Source: Blepharisma japonicum
Taxonomy: Eukaryota > Ciliophora > Heterotrichea > Heterotrichida > Blepharismidae
Direction of reading: 5' to 3'
DNA length: 64,000 nucleotides
Assembly: GCA_949751835.1 (NCBI GenBank)
Contig: CATKHK010000096.1
Span: 1-64,000, forward strand
Positions within the stretch are counted from its first letter, which is position 1; every line of letters begins with the position of its first letter. This document shows positions 1-10,920 of the stretch, piece by piece. The notes under the pieces were generated by a model. It was not told the origin of the DNA and did no database searches. It worked only from the letters and a program-made list of their open reading frames with translations. The position numbers and the translations under genes were made by a program.

Positions 1-1
1 C

Positions 2-1768
2 TTCAAATTCATTGCTGTCTTATCAGAAGAAAATCAAATCTTATCAATCCGTAATACAGGAAAATACCCTGCAGGCGTCGATCTTATGAGAATTGACTCT
101 GAACAAGAAACTGACTTATGGGGCTATGAATTTTCCTTAACCCCTAATTTCAAAGGAAGAAATACCAAACTCATTGATTCCTATTTAAGTTTCGCATCAG
201 CTGACGACAGAGAAAATTGGAGAGAAAACTACAAGCCTACCTATTCTAAATTCTTCAAAGACGGCATAGCACAGCAGTTTATCGAATTTATGGATGGCTA
301 TTTGAAAGCAAATTCAATTAGTTTCGAAGATATGCTAAACGACACTTCATTGAGCATTTCTCCAGAAGAATTAATTTATTATCCAGACTTACAAAAACTA
401 TCAGAGGAAGAACTATTTAATTTGAAAGAAATTCTGTTTAACTTCTGCGCAAGATTCCAAAATTACTTCTATCTATTTGATTTGCATGCTGAAGCAGACG
501 AACCAGAAAATTCTCTTATGAAATTTATTAAGAAGGCAAAGTATTATTTACTATCAAAATTCAAGAAGGAGAAATTGAAAAGCCATCTTGATGGGTCTAA
601 AACTGACTGTAGGATTGAAATTACAATTGATAAAGCTAAAGCACAAGAAATTAAAGCTAAAGGGGAGGTTGACCATTCTGCAACTGCTTCAATGTTTAGT
701 CAAATAAGCAGAGCTTTGGGAGCAGTATCAAATAAAACTCTTAGACATTCTGATACGCTTTTCAAATTTGGATATAAAGGAGAAGAAATGCAAGATGAAG
801 AGAACAAGTATAATGAATTATTGACTGAAATTTCTAAAGAGCTTCAATCTGAACTACTTCCACTTTTAATCCAATCTCAAAATAATGTCCTTAACGTAGG
901 CAATGGAAGAGATAATTGGATCATCAATCCAACCTCTACCCTTCCAGCTCATATGCACCTATTCACAACTCTCGGAAAATTCTTTGGCTCAACAATCCGC
1001 ACCAAGGAAAGGTTAAGACTTTCACTCCCTATTATTGTATTTAAGCATCTTCTATACGAAAATGTCACAACTGAAGATTTAAGAGACTTCGACTTCCCAC
1101 TGTACAAGTTTTTGCATAAATTAAGGAACCTTGAATCCTATGGAATTACTTCAGAAAACTTCAGCCAGCTCATTTCTGAGAAGTTCATAGTAAAATATGG
1201 AGAAGAAGTTGTAGAACTTTGTGAAGACGGAGCCAATATCGACGTTACTTTTGAAAATGTAGGTCACTATGCTGATCTGTTGGAGAAGCACAAATTATTT
1301 GAAAATCCTAAAGCATACGATTCTATAAGGAAAGGCATGGCTGCAGTTATTCCTATTGATAAATTAAATCTATTTACAGCTGCTCAACTACGTGAACTCA
1401 TATGTCTGAATCAAGAAATCAATTTTGATGTCCTAGAAGAAAACACCGTTTATGAGAACTGCAGAAGAACAGATCCGCACATCGAAAACTTCTGGGTAGC
1501 AATTAAATCATTAAAAGAAAGTGAGCATGCCAAGTTTATTGACTATATTGCAAGAAGATCTAAGATTAATGAGTGGAACTGGCCTCTTAAATTCACAATA
1601 GCCAAGCACAGTAAATCAGGAGCTGTGAATACATTGCTTCCTATTGTTGATAACGTTATTTTCAGACTTGAACTGCCAGCTTATACATCTCCAGAAATTA
1701 TGAAAGAGAAGTTAACACTTGCTATTGCTCGTGCACCTAAATTTGATTCGCTAGAAATCAATATTTAA
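2..1768 (+). CDS. HECT-domain protein, 3' part, catalytic Cys absent
   Basis: The frame is open to the left window edge, so this is the C-terminal part of a larger protein; the first ATG in the window (86) is unlikely to be the start. The last ~270 residues align by eye with a HECT E3 ubiquitin-ligase domain: an N-lobe stretch (LGKFFGSTIRTKERLRLSLP, then FKHLLYENVTTEDLRDFDF), a middle stretch (RKGMAAVIPIDKLNLFTAAQ) and the C-lobe ending FRLELPAYTSPEIMKEKL. In active HECT ligases the C-lobe reads LPTAHTCF before this strand. Here it reads LPIVDNVIF with the same spacing, so Val stands where the thioester Cys should be. HECT proteins pass ubiquitin from E2 to substrate; without the Cys this one probably cannot form the thioester and may act as a scaffold or binder. 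A decayed relative lies at 58159-58437. HECT assignment fairly sure; function inferred. Confidence 0.8.
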   Translation, partial: FKFIAVLSEENQILSIRNTGKYPAGVDLMRIDSEQETDLWGYEFSLTPNFKGRNTKLIDSYLSFASADDRENWRENYKPTYSKFFKDGIAQQFIEFMDGYLKANSISFEDMLNDTSLSISPEELIYYPDLQKLSEEELFNLKEILFNFCARFQNYFYLFDLHAEADEPENSLMKFIKKAKYYLLSKFKKEKLKSHLDGSKTDCRIEITIDKAKAQEIKAKGEVDHSATASMFSQISRALGAVSNKTLRHSDTLFKFGYKGEEMQDEENKYNELLTEISKELQSELLPLLIQSQNNVLNVGNGRDNWIINPTSTLPAHMHLFTTLGKFFGSTIRTKERLRLSLPIIVFKHLLYENVTTEDLRDFDFPLYKFLHKLRNLESYGITSENFSQLISEKFIVKYGEEVVELCEDGANIDVTFENVGHYADLLEKHKLFENPKAYDSIRKGMAAVIPIDKLNLFTAAQLRELICLNQEINFDVLEENTVYENCRRTDPHIENFWVAIKSLKESEHAKFIDYIARRSKINEWNWPLKFTIAKHSKSGAVNTLLPIVDNVIFRLELPAYTSPEIMKEKLTLAIARAPKFDSLEINI

Positions 1769-2477
1769 ATCTTAGATTAACTTAACAATCATTCAATTTA
1801 AGAAATTTAAGAAATATGGTTGTTAAGATTTCTCTCAATAAACTTAATAATTAGATGCAACTCAGTCTGTATGCTTATTTTTTCATAATAAAAACTTAAC
1901 TAAAATCCATAGTATGCCTAGAAAAATATTGAAAGTATATTGCTATCTTAATAACTGTAAATATTTAAGGTTACGGTTAAAGAATGAAATTAAGTATTTT
2001 AATATAAAATAAACTGTGTTATTTCATGAAGCTCTTAATACTAATTAAGACTGAAATTGCATTCAAAAACAATAAAAGAAAGCTATTTAATTAGTTGATA
2101 TATAGAAAATTGCAACGAAATAATATATTAGTACAAAGGTTTTATTTAAATAATAGAAATTAAAGCATGGACAGAAGAATTAAGAGCTTATATATGCACA
2201 TTTTATAGTCTAAATAAATCAAACGCAATTGAAACTTAGATTCTATTATTAAGATTAATAGATAGTAAAGTTGCATACTCATAATTGAAATGAATTAAAA
2301 CGATTAAATTGACTAATTATTATAAGATATAATTAATTATATAATAAAATAATCACTTTAATTATATAAAATATTTTATTATTAAATAATCTCAGCATAT
2401 CTATAAGCAAGTAACTACAGCTTAAATCATCAGCTATGCAATTAAAACTTAAGCGATTTTAACTACTGAAATTATTT
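1769..2477. other. Intergenic, no gene seen
   Basis: Very AT-rich 0.7 kb between the HECT gene and the convergent dehydratase-like gene. All frames are broken by TAA/TAG and I see no RNA gene or repeat. It is long for this compact genome, so a decayed gene cannot be excluded. Confidence 0.5.
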
Positions 2478-2810
2478 CTAATCTGCCATACTTTCGTCTT
2501 GCTTAATGTGTGCTCCAGCTTTGTCCATGAATGATGCAAGTCACACCTGCCCATTCGTTAATTCTTGTTTTGGTTCAGGCGGAAATTTAATTGCAACACT
2601 GTTATGGCTCAATGACCAGGCTGGTGGACATTGATGCTTGGCTGCTATTTTGCCAACTGTTTCGACAAAGTCCCAAGCTTCTTGTGAATTATTAAAGTAG
2701 AACGTTTTTCTTAATTCGGAAGAGTCATGTGATACGCTCCATGAAGGAAGAAACGATTTTAATTCTTTCAACTGGTTAACACTAACTTGGGAGGCAAATT
2801 TTCTTAGCAT
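2478..2810 (-). CDS. Pterin-4a-carbinolamine dehydratase-like protein
   Basis: Starting at the ATG at 2810 and reading one TGA (2541-2543) as Trp gives 110 residues ending at TAG (2478-2480), the usual size of the PCD/DCoH family (about 100). The core resembles that family: a first strand with W, then R-K-T-F-Y-F-N, a helix (SQEAWDFVETVGKIAAKHQ), then P-x-W followed by SHNSVAIKF. PCD dehydrates 4a-hydroxytetrahydrobiopterin made by aromatic amino acid hydroxylases and thus recycles the pterin cofactor. The usual His-His/Asn pair before the Pro is H-Q-C-P-P here, so the catalytic signature is altered; activity is uncertain. Reading the TGA as Trp supplies the final helix that a PCD fold needs. 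Divergent from the oxidoreductase gene with a 278 bp gap that would hold both promoters. Confidence 0.6.
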
Positions 2811-3088
2811 TTTATTATTATCGACAATCCATATTGATTGATCTGTATAACGAGCGTTTCCTTAGATTTTAAAAGAATCAAAAGATATTTTTATTATATA
2901 ACCCAGCTGTTTTGATTTGTAAAAATTCAAAGTTTTATCTTGTATTTTAAAAATAGTTTAAGAAGCTTCAATAAAAAATTTCTTCAACTTTTCTATCTAA
3001 TTTTATTCTTTTGATTATTTCTGACTTTGATTTTCCAAATTTTTAACTTTTGCTTAATTTCACCTATATATCACCATTTGCATACGTA

Positions 3089-4102
3089 ATGAACAAAAAG
3101 GTTATTCTCCTAAAAAGACCAAAAGGGATACCTCAAGATGATGACTTTGCAATAATAGAAGAACCTATAAAAGCTAATTTCAACGATGGTGAAGTTTTAG
3201 TTAAAGTAAAATGAATTTCAATTGATCCAGCTCAGAGGGTCTGAATAGCAGGATCTCGGTCATATATTGAGCCAGTCTCTATTGGATCAGTTGTTAAAGG
3301 ATTAGGGGTGGGTCAAGTTATTATCTCAAAAACCCCTCTTCTTAAAAGAGGACATTATGTTGCTGGATTTTTACATTGCCAAGAATTTTGCAAAATTAAC
3401 GCTTCTGAATTGTGAAAGCTTCCTTCATATGAAAATCCTCAGCTTTACTTAGGAGTTTTAGGGATAACTGGCTTATCTGCTTTTTTTGCTATTGAAGAAC
3501 TTGCCAAACCTAATAGAAGAGACACAATAGTGATATCAACTGCTGCTGGAGCAACTGGATCTATTGCTTGCCAATTAGCAAAATTAAGAGGTGCAAAGGT
3601 GATTGGCATTGCAGGAAGTGAAGAGAAGTGTGACTATCTCAGAAATGAATTAAAAATTGATGCAGCTATAAATTATAAAACAACAAGAAGCATGAGCAGT
3701 GCCTTACGCGAGCTTTGCCCTGATGGCATTGATATATATCTTGATAATGTGGGTGGAGAAATTCTAGATGCTGTACTTTTGAATATAAAAAAGCATGGGA
3801 AAATCATAGCATGTGGAGCAATAGCCTCCTACAATTCAAAAAAGCCAAAACCAATTTATAACTATCCTTTGATTATTGCATTATCTATAACAGTAGAAGG
3901 CTTCATTGTGTGGGACTATAAAAATAGATTTCAATTGGCTACTAGACAGTTGAGCAGACTTGTGCAAGAGAAACAAATAGCATATAAAGAGCACATACTA
4001 GAAGGAATCAAAAAAGTGCCTGAAGCTTTAAGGCTACTGATGACAGGAGAAAACCAAGGGAAATTGATTGTTAAATTACAACACAGTGATCCTCATCTTT
4101 AA
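3089..4102 (+). CDS. NADP-dependent MDR oxidoreductase (prostaglandin/alkenal reductase type)
   Basis: ATG at 3089 to TAA at 4102, 337 residues, the normal length for the leukotriene B4 dehydrogenase/prostaglandin reductase branch of medium-chain reductases. Three in-frame TGA codons are read as Trp; one sits in QRVWIAGSRSYIEPV, where relatives carry R-x-W-M-S-x-x-x-S-Y. The N-terminal GroES-like part is followed by LGVLGITGLSAFFAIEEL and a Rossmann core STAAGATGSIACQLAKLRGA with VIGIAGSEEKC and INYKT, the NADPH-binding landmarks of the family. No structural-zinc cysteine cluster is evident, as expected for this branch. Such enzymes reduce alpha,beta-unsaturated ketones and aldehydes with NADPH; substrate here is unknown. 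Convergent with the ATPase gene downstream, 62 bp between stops. Confidence 0.88.
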
Positions 4103-4164
4103 TAAATAAGACATAATAAATAATTAGCATTTTAAATGCTTGAGCAAGTTAGTAAACTATTTTA

Positions 4165-7100
4165 TTAATAAAACGTATTAGCTTCTATCCACCCTTTTTT
4201 CCCAGTACCTTTATTTTTAGCCATTTCTATTCTCATCAAGAATTTTCTGCACTCATCATAGCATACAAGTAAAATAAATGCAGGAACAGCAGGAAAGCCA
4301 TAATGCAAAGTTACCAAAGGTCTACCTCCTAGTGCACTATTTAGTCCAGGCACATAGCAAATTAACAATGTAAACAAAGTTTCAAAGCAAAGCGCAAAGT
4401 TCACAAACCAATTTGTGAATCCTCTATCAATGATACTTTTTTCTCTTGTTCTGACAATCATTATGTTTGCATATTGGCAACAAACAACTCCTACAAAGTA
4501 GCCACATTGGGCGTACTTAAAAGCTTCTGTAGTATAGCAGATTTCATGATTGGATATTGGTGATGTCCACCCAGGATATCTGCAATCAGACCAATTATCC
4601 TTTCCATAATTATGGAACCAAATTCTTAAGTCAAGATGTGCATCACCATTTGTGATAAAATCAACAGCCTGATTTTCATAATTTGAGTCTCCCATGTGAG
4701 AATTTCCTTTTGAATTGAGATCAGGGTCATAGACATCATCCTTGCCGGGCTTATACCCAGACTGTGCTACATAAAAAAACCACAAAACTTGTGGTTTGAA
4801 TCCGAAATCATAAAAAATTGTGAAATAAGCTAGCATTCCACCCATAGTGATTATTTCGCCTGTTTGCATGTAAGCGAAAAATAGAAGCTGATAAGACATT
4901 AAATGGTCTTTTTCGGCGTCTCTTGGTTTTCTTTTCATAATATCAAGTTCGGACTCTTCATAAGCAAGCCCAACAGCTGGAATAACATCAGTTCCTACAC
5001 TAATTGCAAGCATTAAAACAGTTGATAAAGGTAAAGGTAGCTGGAATATAACTGTTATTAAGTAAGGTATGATCTCTGCCATGTTTGATGCTAAAACATA
5101 TGCGATAGTTCTTTTAAGATTATCAAAAATGACTCGGCCTTGCTCTACACCTTGAATAATAGATGCGAAATTGTCATCGATCAATAGCATATCTGCAGCG
5201 TCTTTAGCTGCATCACTTCCTACAATTCCCATAGCAATTCCAATGTCTGCTTTTTTAATGGCTGGGCTATCATTTACACCATCACCAGTAACAGCAACGA
5301 TTTGTTTAAGCTGTTGATTGGCATCAACAATCATATATTTTTGAGCAGGGGAAGTTCTTGCAAACACGATCTCTTTTTTTCTTAACCACTTAGCAATTCT
5401 TTGCTCTCGAAATGGAAGATCAGAATCTTCTGTGTGAGCTTTTGTGAGCATATCTCCGTGGATCACAATAGCGTCACTTAAGTCCATAGCTTTTTCCCAA
5501 TCCAAGCCTTCTTCAACATAGTCATTTACAGTCTTGTCTACAGTGATAATTTGCACTTGTCTTGCAATTGCTGCAGCTGTAAGAGGCTGATCTCCAGTGA
5601 CCATAATAACTTTGACTCCTGCCTCATGTGCTGAAATGACAGCTTCTTTCACTCCTTTTCTAGGTGGATCCATTAGAGCTGTTAAACCAATAAAAGTGAG
5701 GCCTCGAAGAGGAAAATTTGGTCCTTCTTTTTTATTTGGTTCAAAAACATAATCTTTAGGATATTCATTGTTATCAAGTCACGTATAAGCAAATCCTAAA
5801 ACTCGCTGACCTTTACCTCCAAAGCATTTATTTGCAGCTGCAAACTGAATTTTTTTCTCTTCAGTTATAGGAACAGCATTTCCTTCTGATAGTATAGTTG
5901 AGCATCTCTCCCACAGCTGCTCAGGGGCTCCTTTCATAAATAGTATGCAATCTTTCTTGTGGTCTTCAGGATTCCAATCAGTTGGTTCGTGAATTGTTAC
6001 TGCATATTTATTAGCTGAAGTAAATGGGATTTCACCTTTAATGCCTTCTCTTACAAGAATAGGGTATGTCTGCCTCATGTCTGTAATGTTTTTTATAGGA
6101 TGAAAGAATTTAATTAAAGCAATTTCTGATGCATCACCTCCAAATGTTGGCCAAGTTTGTATGGATTTGGTTGCTAAGCTTGTTTTAAATTTTTCTTTTA
6201 CTTCTGCAATTTCATTTTCAGAAAGCCTATTTCCATGCTTATCTGATAAAAGGTCTTCGGGTGGCTCAGTTGAAAATTGGGCTTTGCTATTTAAAATAGA
6301 ACATCTAAGAAGCATTTCAAAGGTTGGCTCTTCAATATTATAGCCTAAAGATACTCCAGTGTTTTTTTCTTCATAATTATTGACATCTCTAATTTTACTG
6401 TCATACCAAATACTAACAACTCTCATTTTGTTTTCGGTTAAAGTCCCAGTCTTGTCTGAACAAACACATGTAACAGATCCTAAAGTTTCGACACATTCTA
6501 AGTTTTTTACAAGGACATTTTTTTCAGCCATTCTTTTTGCAGTAAGAGCAAGAGCAACTGTGACTTCTCCAAGTAGTCCTTCGGGAACATTAGCAATAAT
6601 GCATCCAATAGCATTAATTACATTTACCGTAATAGTGAACCCAAAGCTAAAGCCTAAAGCGAAGAAAATGATACCCATAGTCACTGATATAATAGTGATT
6701 ACCTTTACAAAAAAATCAATTTCTCTTCCCAATGTGGTTTGTTCATTCTTAGTAGTGAATGCTAAGTTTGCAATTCTTCCCATTACAGTCTTGTCACCAG
6801 TGTTAATCACCACACCTTTTGCTTCCCCAGTGCTGCACATAGTCCCAAAAAATGCCATATTTTCAGTTTCAAGTGGATTTTTTTCGTTAGTACATTTCTC
6901 AGTTCTTGGAAGAGGATCACTTTCTCCAGTTAAGGATGAGTTATCAACCTTCATATTATTAGATGATAAAATCCTGATGTCTGCTGGTATTTTTCTGCCT
7001 TCCTTGACAAACACAATGTCTCCTGGAACAAGTTTTGATGACTCCATTTCTCTTGCATTTCCATCTCTGATGACTGAGCATTTAGGTGGTATCATGTTCT

Positions 7101-7653
7101 TAAAACCCGCCATGATGGCTGCTGACTTTTCTTCTTGATAAAAGCTAAATGTACCTGTGATTACTACGACTACAACAATCGCAATAGCAAGGTAAACATT
7201 GGATGGATCAGTTTGATCAATACCATATGTGATGAAACATAAAATGGCCCCAGCCCATAACATCAAGGAGAAAAAGCCAGTTAGACACTTAATAAAATGC
7301 AAGTATCATGGGAGTCCAGCCTTCTCAGTCAATTTGTTTTCTCCAAAAACTTTAAGTTTGTTATGTGCTTTTTCATCTGATAAGCCACGATCGAAATCTG
7401 TTTCTAAATTTCTTGCTAAATCATCTAATGAGATTTTGTGCTCAATCATGTCCCTAAAAGCTTCCGAGCTCTTAATAGCATCATCTTGCTTATCTCTTCC
7501 TTTCGGCTTCGGTACAGACTTTTTTGTGGCTCCATGTTTTTTGCTTTCCTCTTCTGCTAGTCTTTCGGCATGCTCTTTTATCTCAATTTGATCTTTAATT
7601 TGTTGAAAACCGATAATGAATGAAGAGCTTGTTCTTCTAATAGATTCTAACAT
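4165..7653 (-). CDS. P2C-type (Na,K-ATPase-like) cation pump alpha subunit, copy A
   Basis: ATG at 7653 to TAA at 4165, 1162 residues with two TGA-Trp codons (one in LPWYLHF). All P-type landmarks are present: TGES in the A domain (about residue 243), PEGLL in TM4, the phosphorylated Asp in CSDKTGTLT (about 400), KGAPE in the nucleotide domain, VTGD, DPPR and TGDGVNDSPA (about 790). The TM5 motif is SNMAE instead of the usual SNIPE. TM6 reads ISVGTDVIP, so the Asp equivalent to Na,K-ATPase D804 is Ser while D808 remains. The C-terminus ends NTFY, similar to the KETYY end of animal pumps. The family exchanges cations across the plasma membrane by an ATP-driven E1/E2 cycle; the ion pair moved here cannot be read from sequence. 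Close paralogue of 13184-16669. No beta subunit gene in the window. Confidence 0.95.
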
Positions 7654-7691
7654 TTATAAATCGTTCAGTTGCTATTAATTTGTGCCTGATA

Positions 7692-7711
7692 TTCCAGTGC
7701 AAAAGTGAACT
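7692..7711 (-). promoter_or_regulatory. Shared ATPase upstream motif, proximal copy (A)
   Basis: Read on the minus strand: AGTTCACTTTTGCACTGGAA, ending 38 bp before the start codon of ATPase copy A. The equivalent place upstream of copy B has AGTTCATTTTTTCACTGGAA, and in both genes a GCCATTTTT stretch lies just upstream of it. It may be a promoter or 5' leader element; a role is inferred only from conservation between the two paralogues. Confidence 0.5.
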
Positions 7712-8069
7712 GAAGTTTTCAGAAAAATGGCGAAAGAGGGATCACAATAAACCTTGCATTGGTAGAAGATCTATTTATAGTTTTTAAATATTTATTGATA
7801 TTTTATATAAGGTGACTACTGGAAGATTGATATAATTTAGAGTAAACACTTTGAAAAATAAACATAAACTCTTCTGGGCTAAATATAATGCAATCTGCAT
7901 ATAACAAGTTATTCACAAAAAATTAGAAACAGATTTTGCACAAAACTCTTGAAAATTAAATTTTATTTTGTTTTTTAGTTAAATAAAGAGCAAAACAATG
8001 AGATTTATATCTTTTTCTCCTTCTATCTCTATCTTTTTTTATCCAGTATTAAGATTTTATCCAAAAAAT

Positions 8070-8089
8070 TTCCAGTCCAAAATGGAACG
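8070..8089 (-). promoter_or_regulatory. Shared ATPase upstream motif, distal copy (A)
   Basis: Minus strand CGTTCCATTTTGGACTGGAA, about 415 bp before the start of ATPase copy A. Copy B has CGTTCCATTTTTACTGGAA at 12387-12405. Both are preceded by TTTCC or a similar run and followed by ATTTTTT. It resembles the proximal motif (GTTC, T-run, ACTGGAA), so each gene carries a pair. Confidence 0.5.
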
Positions 8090-8624
8090 GAAAAGAGAAT
8101 CCTTTTAAATTTTCAAAAAATAACAGATTTTATAATTTAAGAAATAGAGGCAATTTTCCAATATTAAAATCTACCAAAATTCAAGCTAGAGTTTAAAATT
8201 TGTCTAAGATCAACATTTTAAAAATTGAGAGTTAAAGAAGGAAAGAATATATAAAAAGAAAAATATATAGATGCGATAAACTTAATAGAAAGGCAACTAA
8301 AATGAGATTTGAGAAAAGAATGAAAAGATATTATAATGCAATATTATAAATCAAATATTATGAAAACTCATTTTAAATTAAAAATCGCGAGAATGATGAT
8401 TAAATAATAGTTTAATTTAATTTAGCTTGCAAAAGGAAGCTAAAATGATTTTAATATTCAAGAACTGCTTTTTATAAGTAGAATCCATTTTAATTCTTAA
8501 GAACTCATAGTTAATTTCTAGCTAATTCAGTTATTTTGAAAGCAGAAATGAGTATCTTACTTATTTTTTTTAAGTCTTTAATAGAGCTCAATATAGAATT
8601 CAAATTAATAATAAATTTAAAAAA

Positions 8625-9617
8625 ATGCAAAGCCATCATATTCGTGATTTCCAAATTCTCAAAACAATTGGTATTTTCCAATTAGGAACTGGCACTTTTG
8701 CAAGAGTAGTAATAGCTAGATTAAAAAACCAAAAGCAAGGGACCTACTATGCAATTAAAATGATAAATAAAGAAATTTTAGCGAAATTGAAACAAGTTGA
8801 GCATGCGAAGTGCGAAAAACGGGTACTCATGTCTCTTGATAACCCTTTTATTCTGAAAGTGTAAAAAAAAATTAGATTCAGCTCATTTCAAGACAATGCT
8901 TGCTTATATTTAGTCATGGAGTATATTGCAGGAGGAGAGCTCTTTACACGTCTCAGATTATGACATCATTTCCCAAATGATGTAGCTTTATTTTATGCTA
9001 CTGAAATTTTGCTCGCAATTGAGTACATTCACTCTAACAACATTATATACCGAGATTTAAAGCCTGAGAACCTACTAATCGATCATACAGGACACATAAA
9101 AATTGCAGATTTTGGATTCTGCAAGCATATTTCTGAAGGAGAAAGGACTTTTACGCTGTGCGGAACACCAGAATACTTGGCGCCAGAAATAATAAAATCA
9201 ATTGGCCATTCAAAGCCAGTCGACTGGTGGGCGTTTGGAATTTTGATTTATGAAATGCTTGTAGGGCATCCACCGTTTTTTGATAATAACCCTTACAAAA
9301 TTTACAAAAAAATAGTAAAAGGAGAGTTTGATATGCCACCAGAGGTTCCGCACGCAGCAGCAAAATTAATTTCAAGGCTTTTAGTAATAGAACAGGAAAA
9401 TCGTTTAGGAAAAGCCAGGGGGAGTATTGATATAAAGATAGCTAAATGATTTAGAGGAGTTGACTGGGAAATGGTTTGCCGAAGAGAAATCAGGGCACCT
9501 TGAATACCAAACTTAAGTGGGCCTGGGGACACTTCATCCTTTGCAAACTATCCTGATGATGACGCATTTTTTCAACCTGCATCAGCATCAGTTAATGAAT
9601 TATTCAGAGATTTTTAA
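8625..9617 (+). CDS. cAMP-dependent protein kinase catalytic subunit (PKA-C), two 15-nt introns
   Basis: Three exons, 8625-8670, 8686-8860 and 8876-9617, encode 320 residues. Removing the introns restores the AGC kinase pattern: glycine loop TIGTGTFARV, ATP lysine in AIKMINKE, MEYIAGGELF, catalytic loop YRDLKPENLL, DFGFCKH, activation segment ending TLCGTPEYLAPE, then DWWAFGILIYEM. Three TGA codons are Trp, for example KWFRGVDW in the C-tail. The protein ends LFRDF, matching the terminal F-x-x-F of PKA-C (FTEF in mammals) that docks on the N-lobe; this separates it from PKG, PKB and PKC. It phosphorylates Ser/Thr in basic sequences when cAMP frees it from a regulatory subunit; in ciliates PKA is linked to ciliary beating. 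No N-terminal myristoylation glycine follows the Met. Convergent with the FYVE-like gene, 118 bp between stops. Confidence 0.93.
8671..8685 (+). other. 15-nt intron without stop or frameshift, in PKA gene
   Basis: GTATTTTCCAATTAG. It is a multiple of three and contains no stop, so translation would continue through it and insert five residues in the glycine loop. Removing it turns a broken loop into TIGTGTFARV, the exact kinase pattern. The size and ends match the second intron at 8861. Confidence 0.85.
8861..8875 (+). other. 15-nt intron in PKA gene
   Basis: GTAAAAAAAAATTAG. Without removal the frame ends at TAA immediately after FILK. Removal joins FILK to VFSSFQDNACLYLVMEY, matching the PKA region F-S-F-K-D-x-S-N-L-Y-M-V-M-E-Y. 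Phase-2 position inside a Val codon. Confidence 0.95.
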
Positions 9618-9735
9618 TAAATATTGTGATTGTAAGCATTTTAAAAATAATGTAAAATAATTTTTAGCAATAGATTTATTTATGCTATTTAAATATTAAA
9701 TTATGTCTTCAATTATATAATATAGCCTACTTTAA

Positions 9736-10854
9736 CTACATAATATTGCAATTGCACACATCACTTCTCATAGAATCCCTTCTAATTAAATCTTCGGGTG
9801 TTTTCAAATCTGTTATTGTAGCTTCTAAGTTTTTAATTGCTTTTTTTTGCTTAGCGATTTTCGAATTAAGAAAAGAAAAACGATCTTCTGTTCCAGTGCT
9901 AGTCATTGTTGTATTTTGAGAGATTCTTTTTTCATCTTTCCGAGCGAGTAATATGTTTTGTGTCAAATTTAGTATTTCTTTGTCTTTTTTCTCTATATTC
10001 TCACCCATTTCAGTATTCAAATTTTGGATAGCTTCTATATGAGCTTTATCTCCTTCTAATTGTTTTTTCATGCAATCAATGATTATTTCTAGTTCGGCCT
10101 CATTTGATCATTTTTCAAAGCTATCGGGCTCTGATCTGTTGCCTAAATCTTTAATTTTTTTATCAATTTCTTCATTTTCTTCAACTATTCCATGAAGCAC
10201 TGATATCAATTTTTCATTTTTGGCATCTAAACTATTTTCGTAAAATAATAATTCACGTTTAATTTTTTTGATTTTTCTCTTTTTTCCTTTATTTTCTACA
10301 GCCAATTCTTTTGCTCTTGCTTTAAACCCAGCGATTTCGCTCTCTATTTTCTGGTTATCTTTCTTTAAAGTATCAATTAATGCCAAAGATTCGATATTTT
10401 GCATTTTATGGTTTTCTTGCGCTTCAGCTATTTTTATTTGTAATTGCTCAATTTTTAAATTTTCAGCAAAAGACTCACTTTTCTTTTGGTCAATGCTTTT
10501 TAGTAGACCCTTGAGCTCTTTGCTAACATTTTTAAGTGATGTTTTAAAGTTCTTTCTTATTGAACTTTGTATGGAATTATTAGTGCAGTTATTGCAAATT
10601 CTTAGCTGGAATTTTATTCCTGGAATTGATGGAGGCTCAGTGATACACTTAAGACAGCATCCTCGATAACATACTGTACAGCAAAATCTTTTCCTTAAAA
10701 GATTAAAAATATTACCACAAACTACACAAGATTTGTCGTCTTTATAAGCTAACTTATCTACATAAGGAGTTATTGTATAGTAATTACTACGTGTTCTAGT
10801 GATTATGGAATTATGATGGGCTTTCATTCCTGGCTCTGTATGCTGTCTTTCCAT
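9736..10854 (-). CDS. FYVE-like zinc finger coiled-coil protein with C-terminal CaaX box
   Basis: ATG at 10854 to TAG at 9736, 372 residues with one TGA-Trp near the middle. Residues ~35-95 hold a zinc-finger pattern CxxC, then RKRFCCTVCYRGCCLKC and a final CxxC, the eight-ligand layout of FYVE or related RING-like fingers; the R-K-R-F-C-C part stands where FYVE domains have R-R-H-H-C-R, so PI3P binding is not certain. The remainder is strongly charged coiled coil (residues ~110-350, rich in E, K, I, L). The chain ends DVCNCNIM; the last four residues CNIM fit a CaaX prenylation signal, with Met favouring farnesyl, and a second Cys two residues upstream could be palmitoylated. I infer a membrane-attached tether on endosomes or other vesicles. 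Not assigned to a named family. Confidence 0.75.
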
Positions 10855-10920
10855 CAGTAAATAGCTTCTCCTATACTATTTATATTATTTGTGAGTATAA
10901 TGGATTTAATTTAATACATT

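Larger units (their letters stand above)
7654..8624. other. Long intergenic region between ATPase copy A and PKA gene
   Basis: About 1 kb of AT-rich DNA between two divergently transcribed genes. I see no coding frame. It carries two copies of a motif shared with the upstream region of ATPase copy B, at 7692-7711 and 8070-8089, listed separately. The rest, including A-rich runs near 8200-8620, shows nothing I can name. Confidence 0.6.

Noticed and set aside
6380-7138. 252-codon open frame on the plus strand inside ATPase copy A
   Set aside because: Exact antisense of the ATPase with hydrophobic, Ser/Thr-rich translation and no family match; the same shadow appears in copy B (13777-14424).
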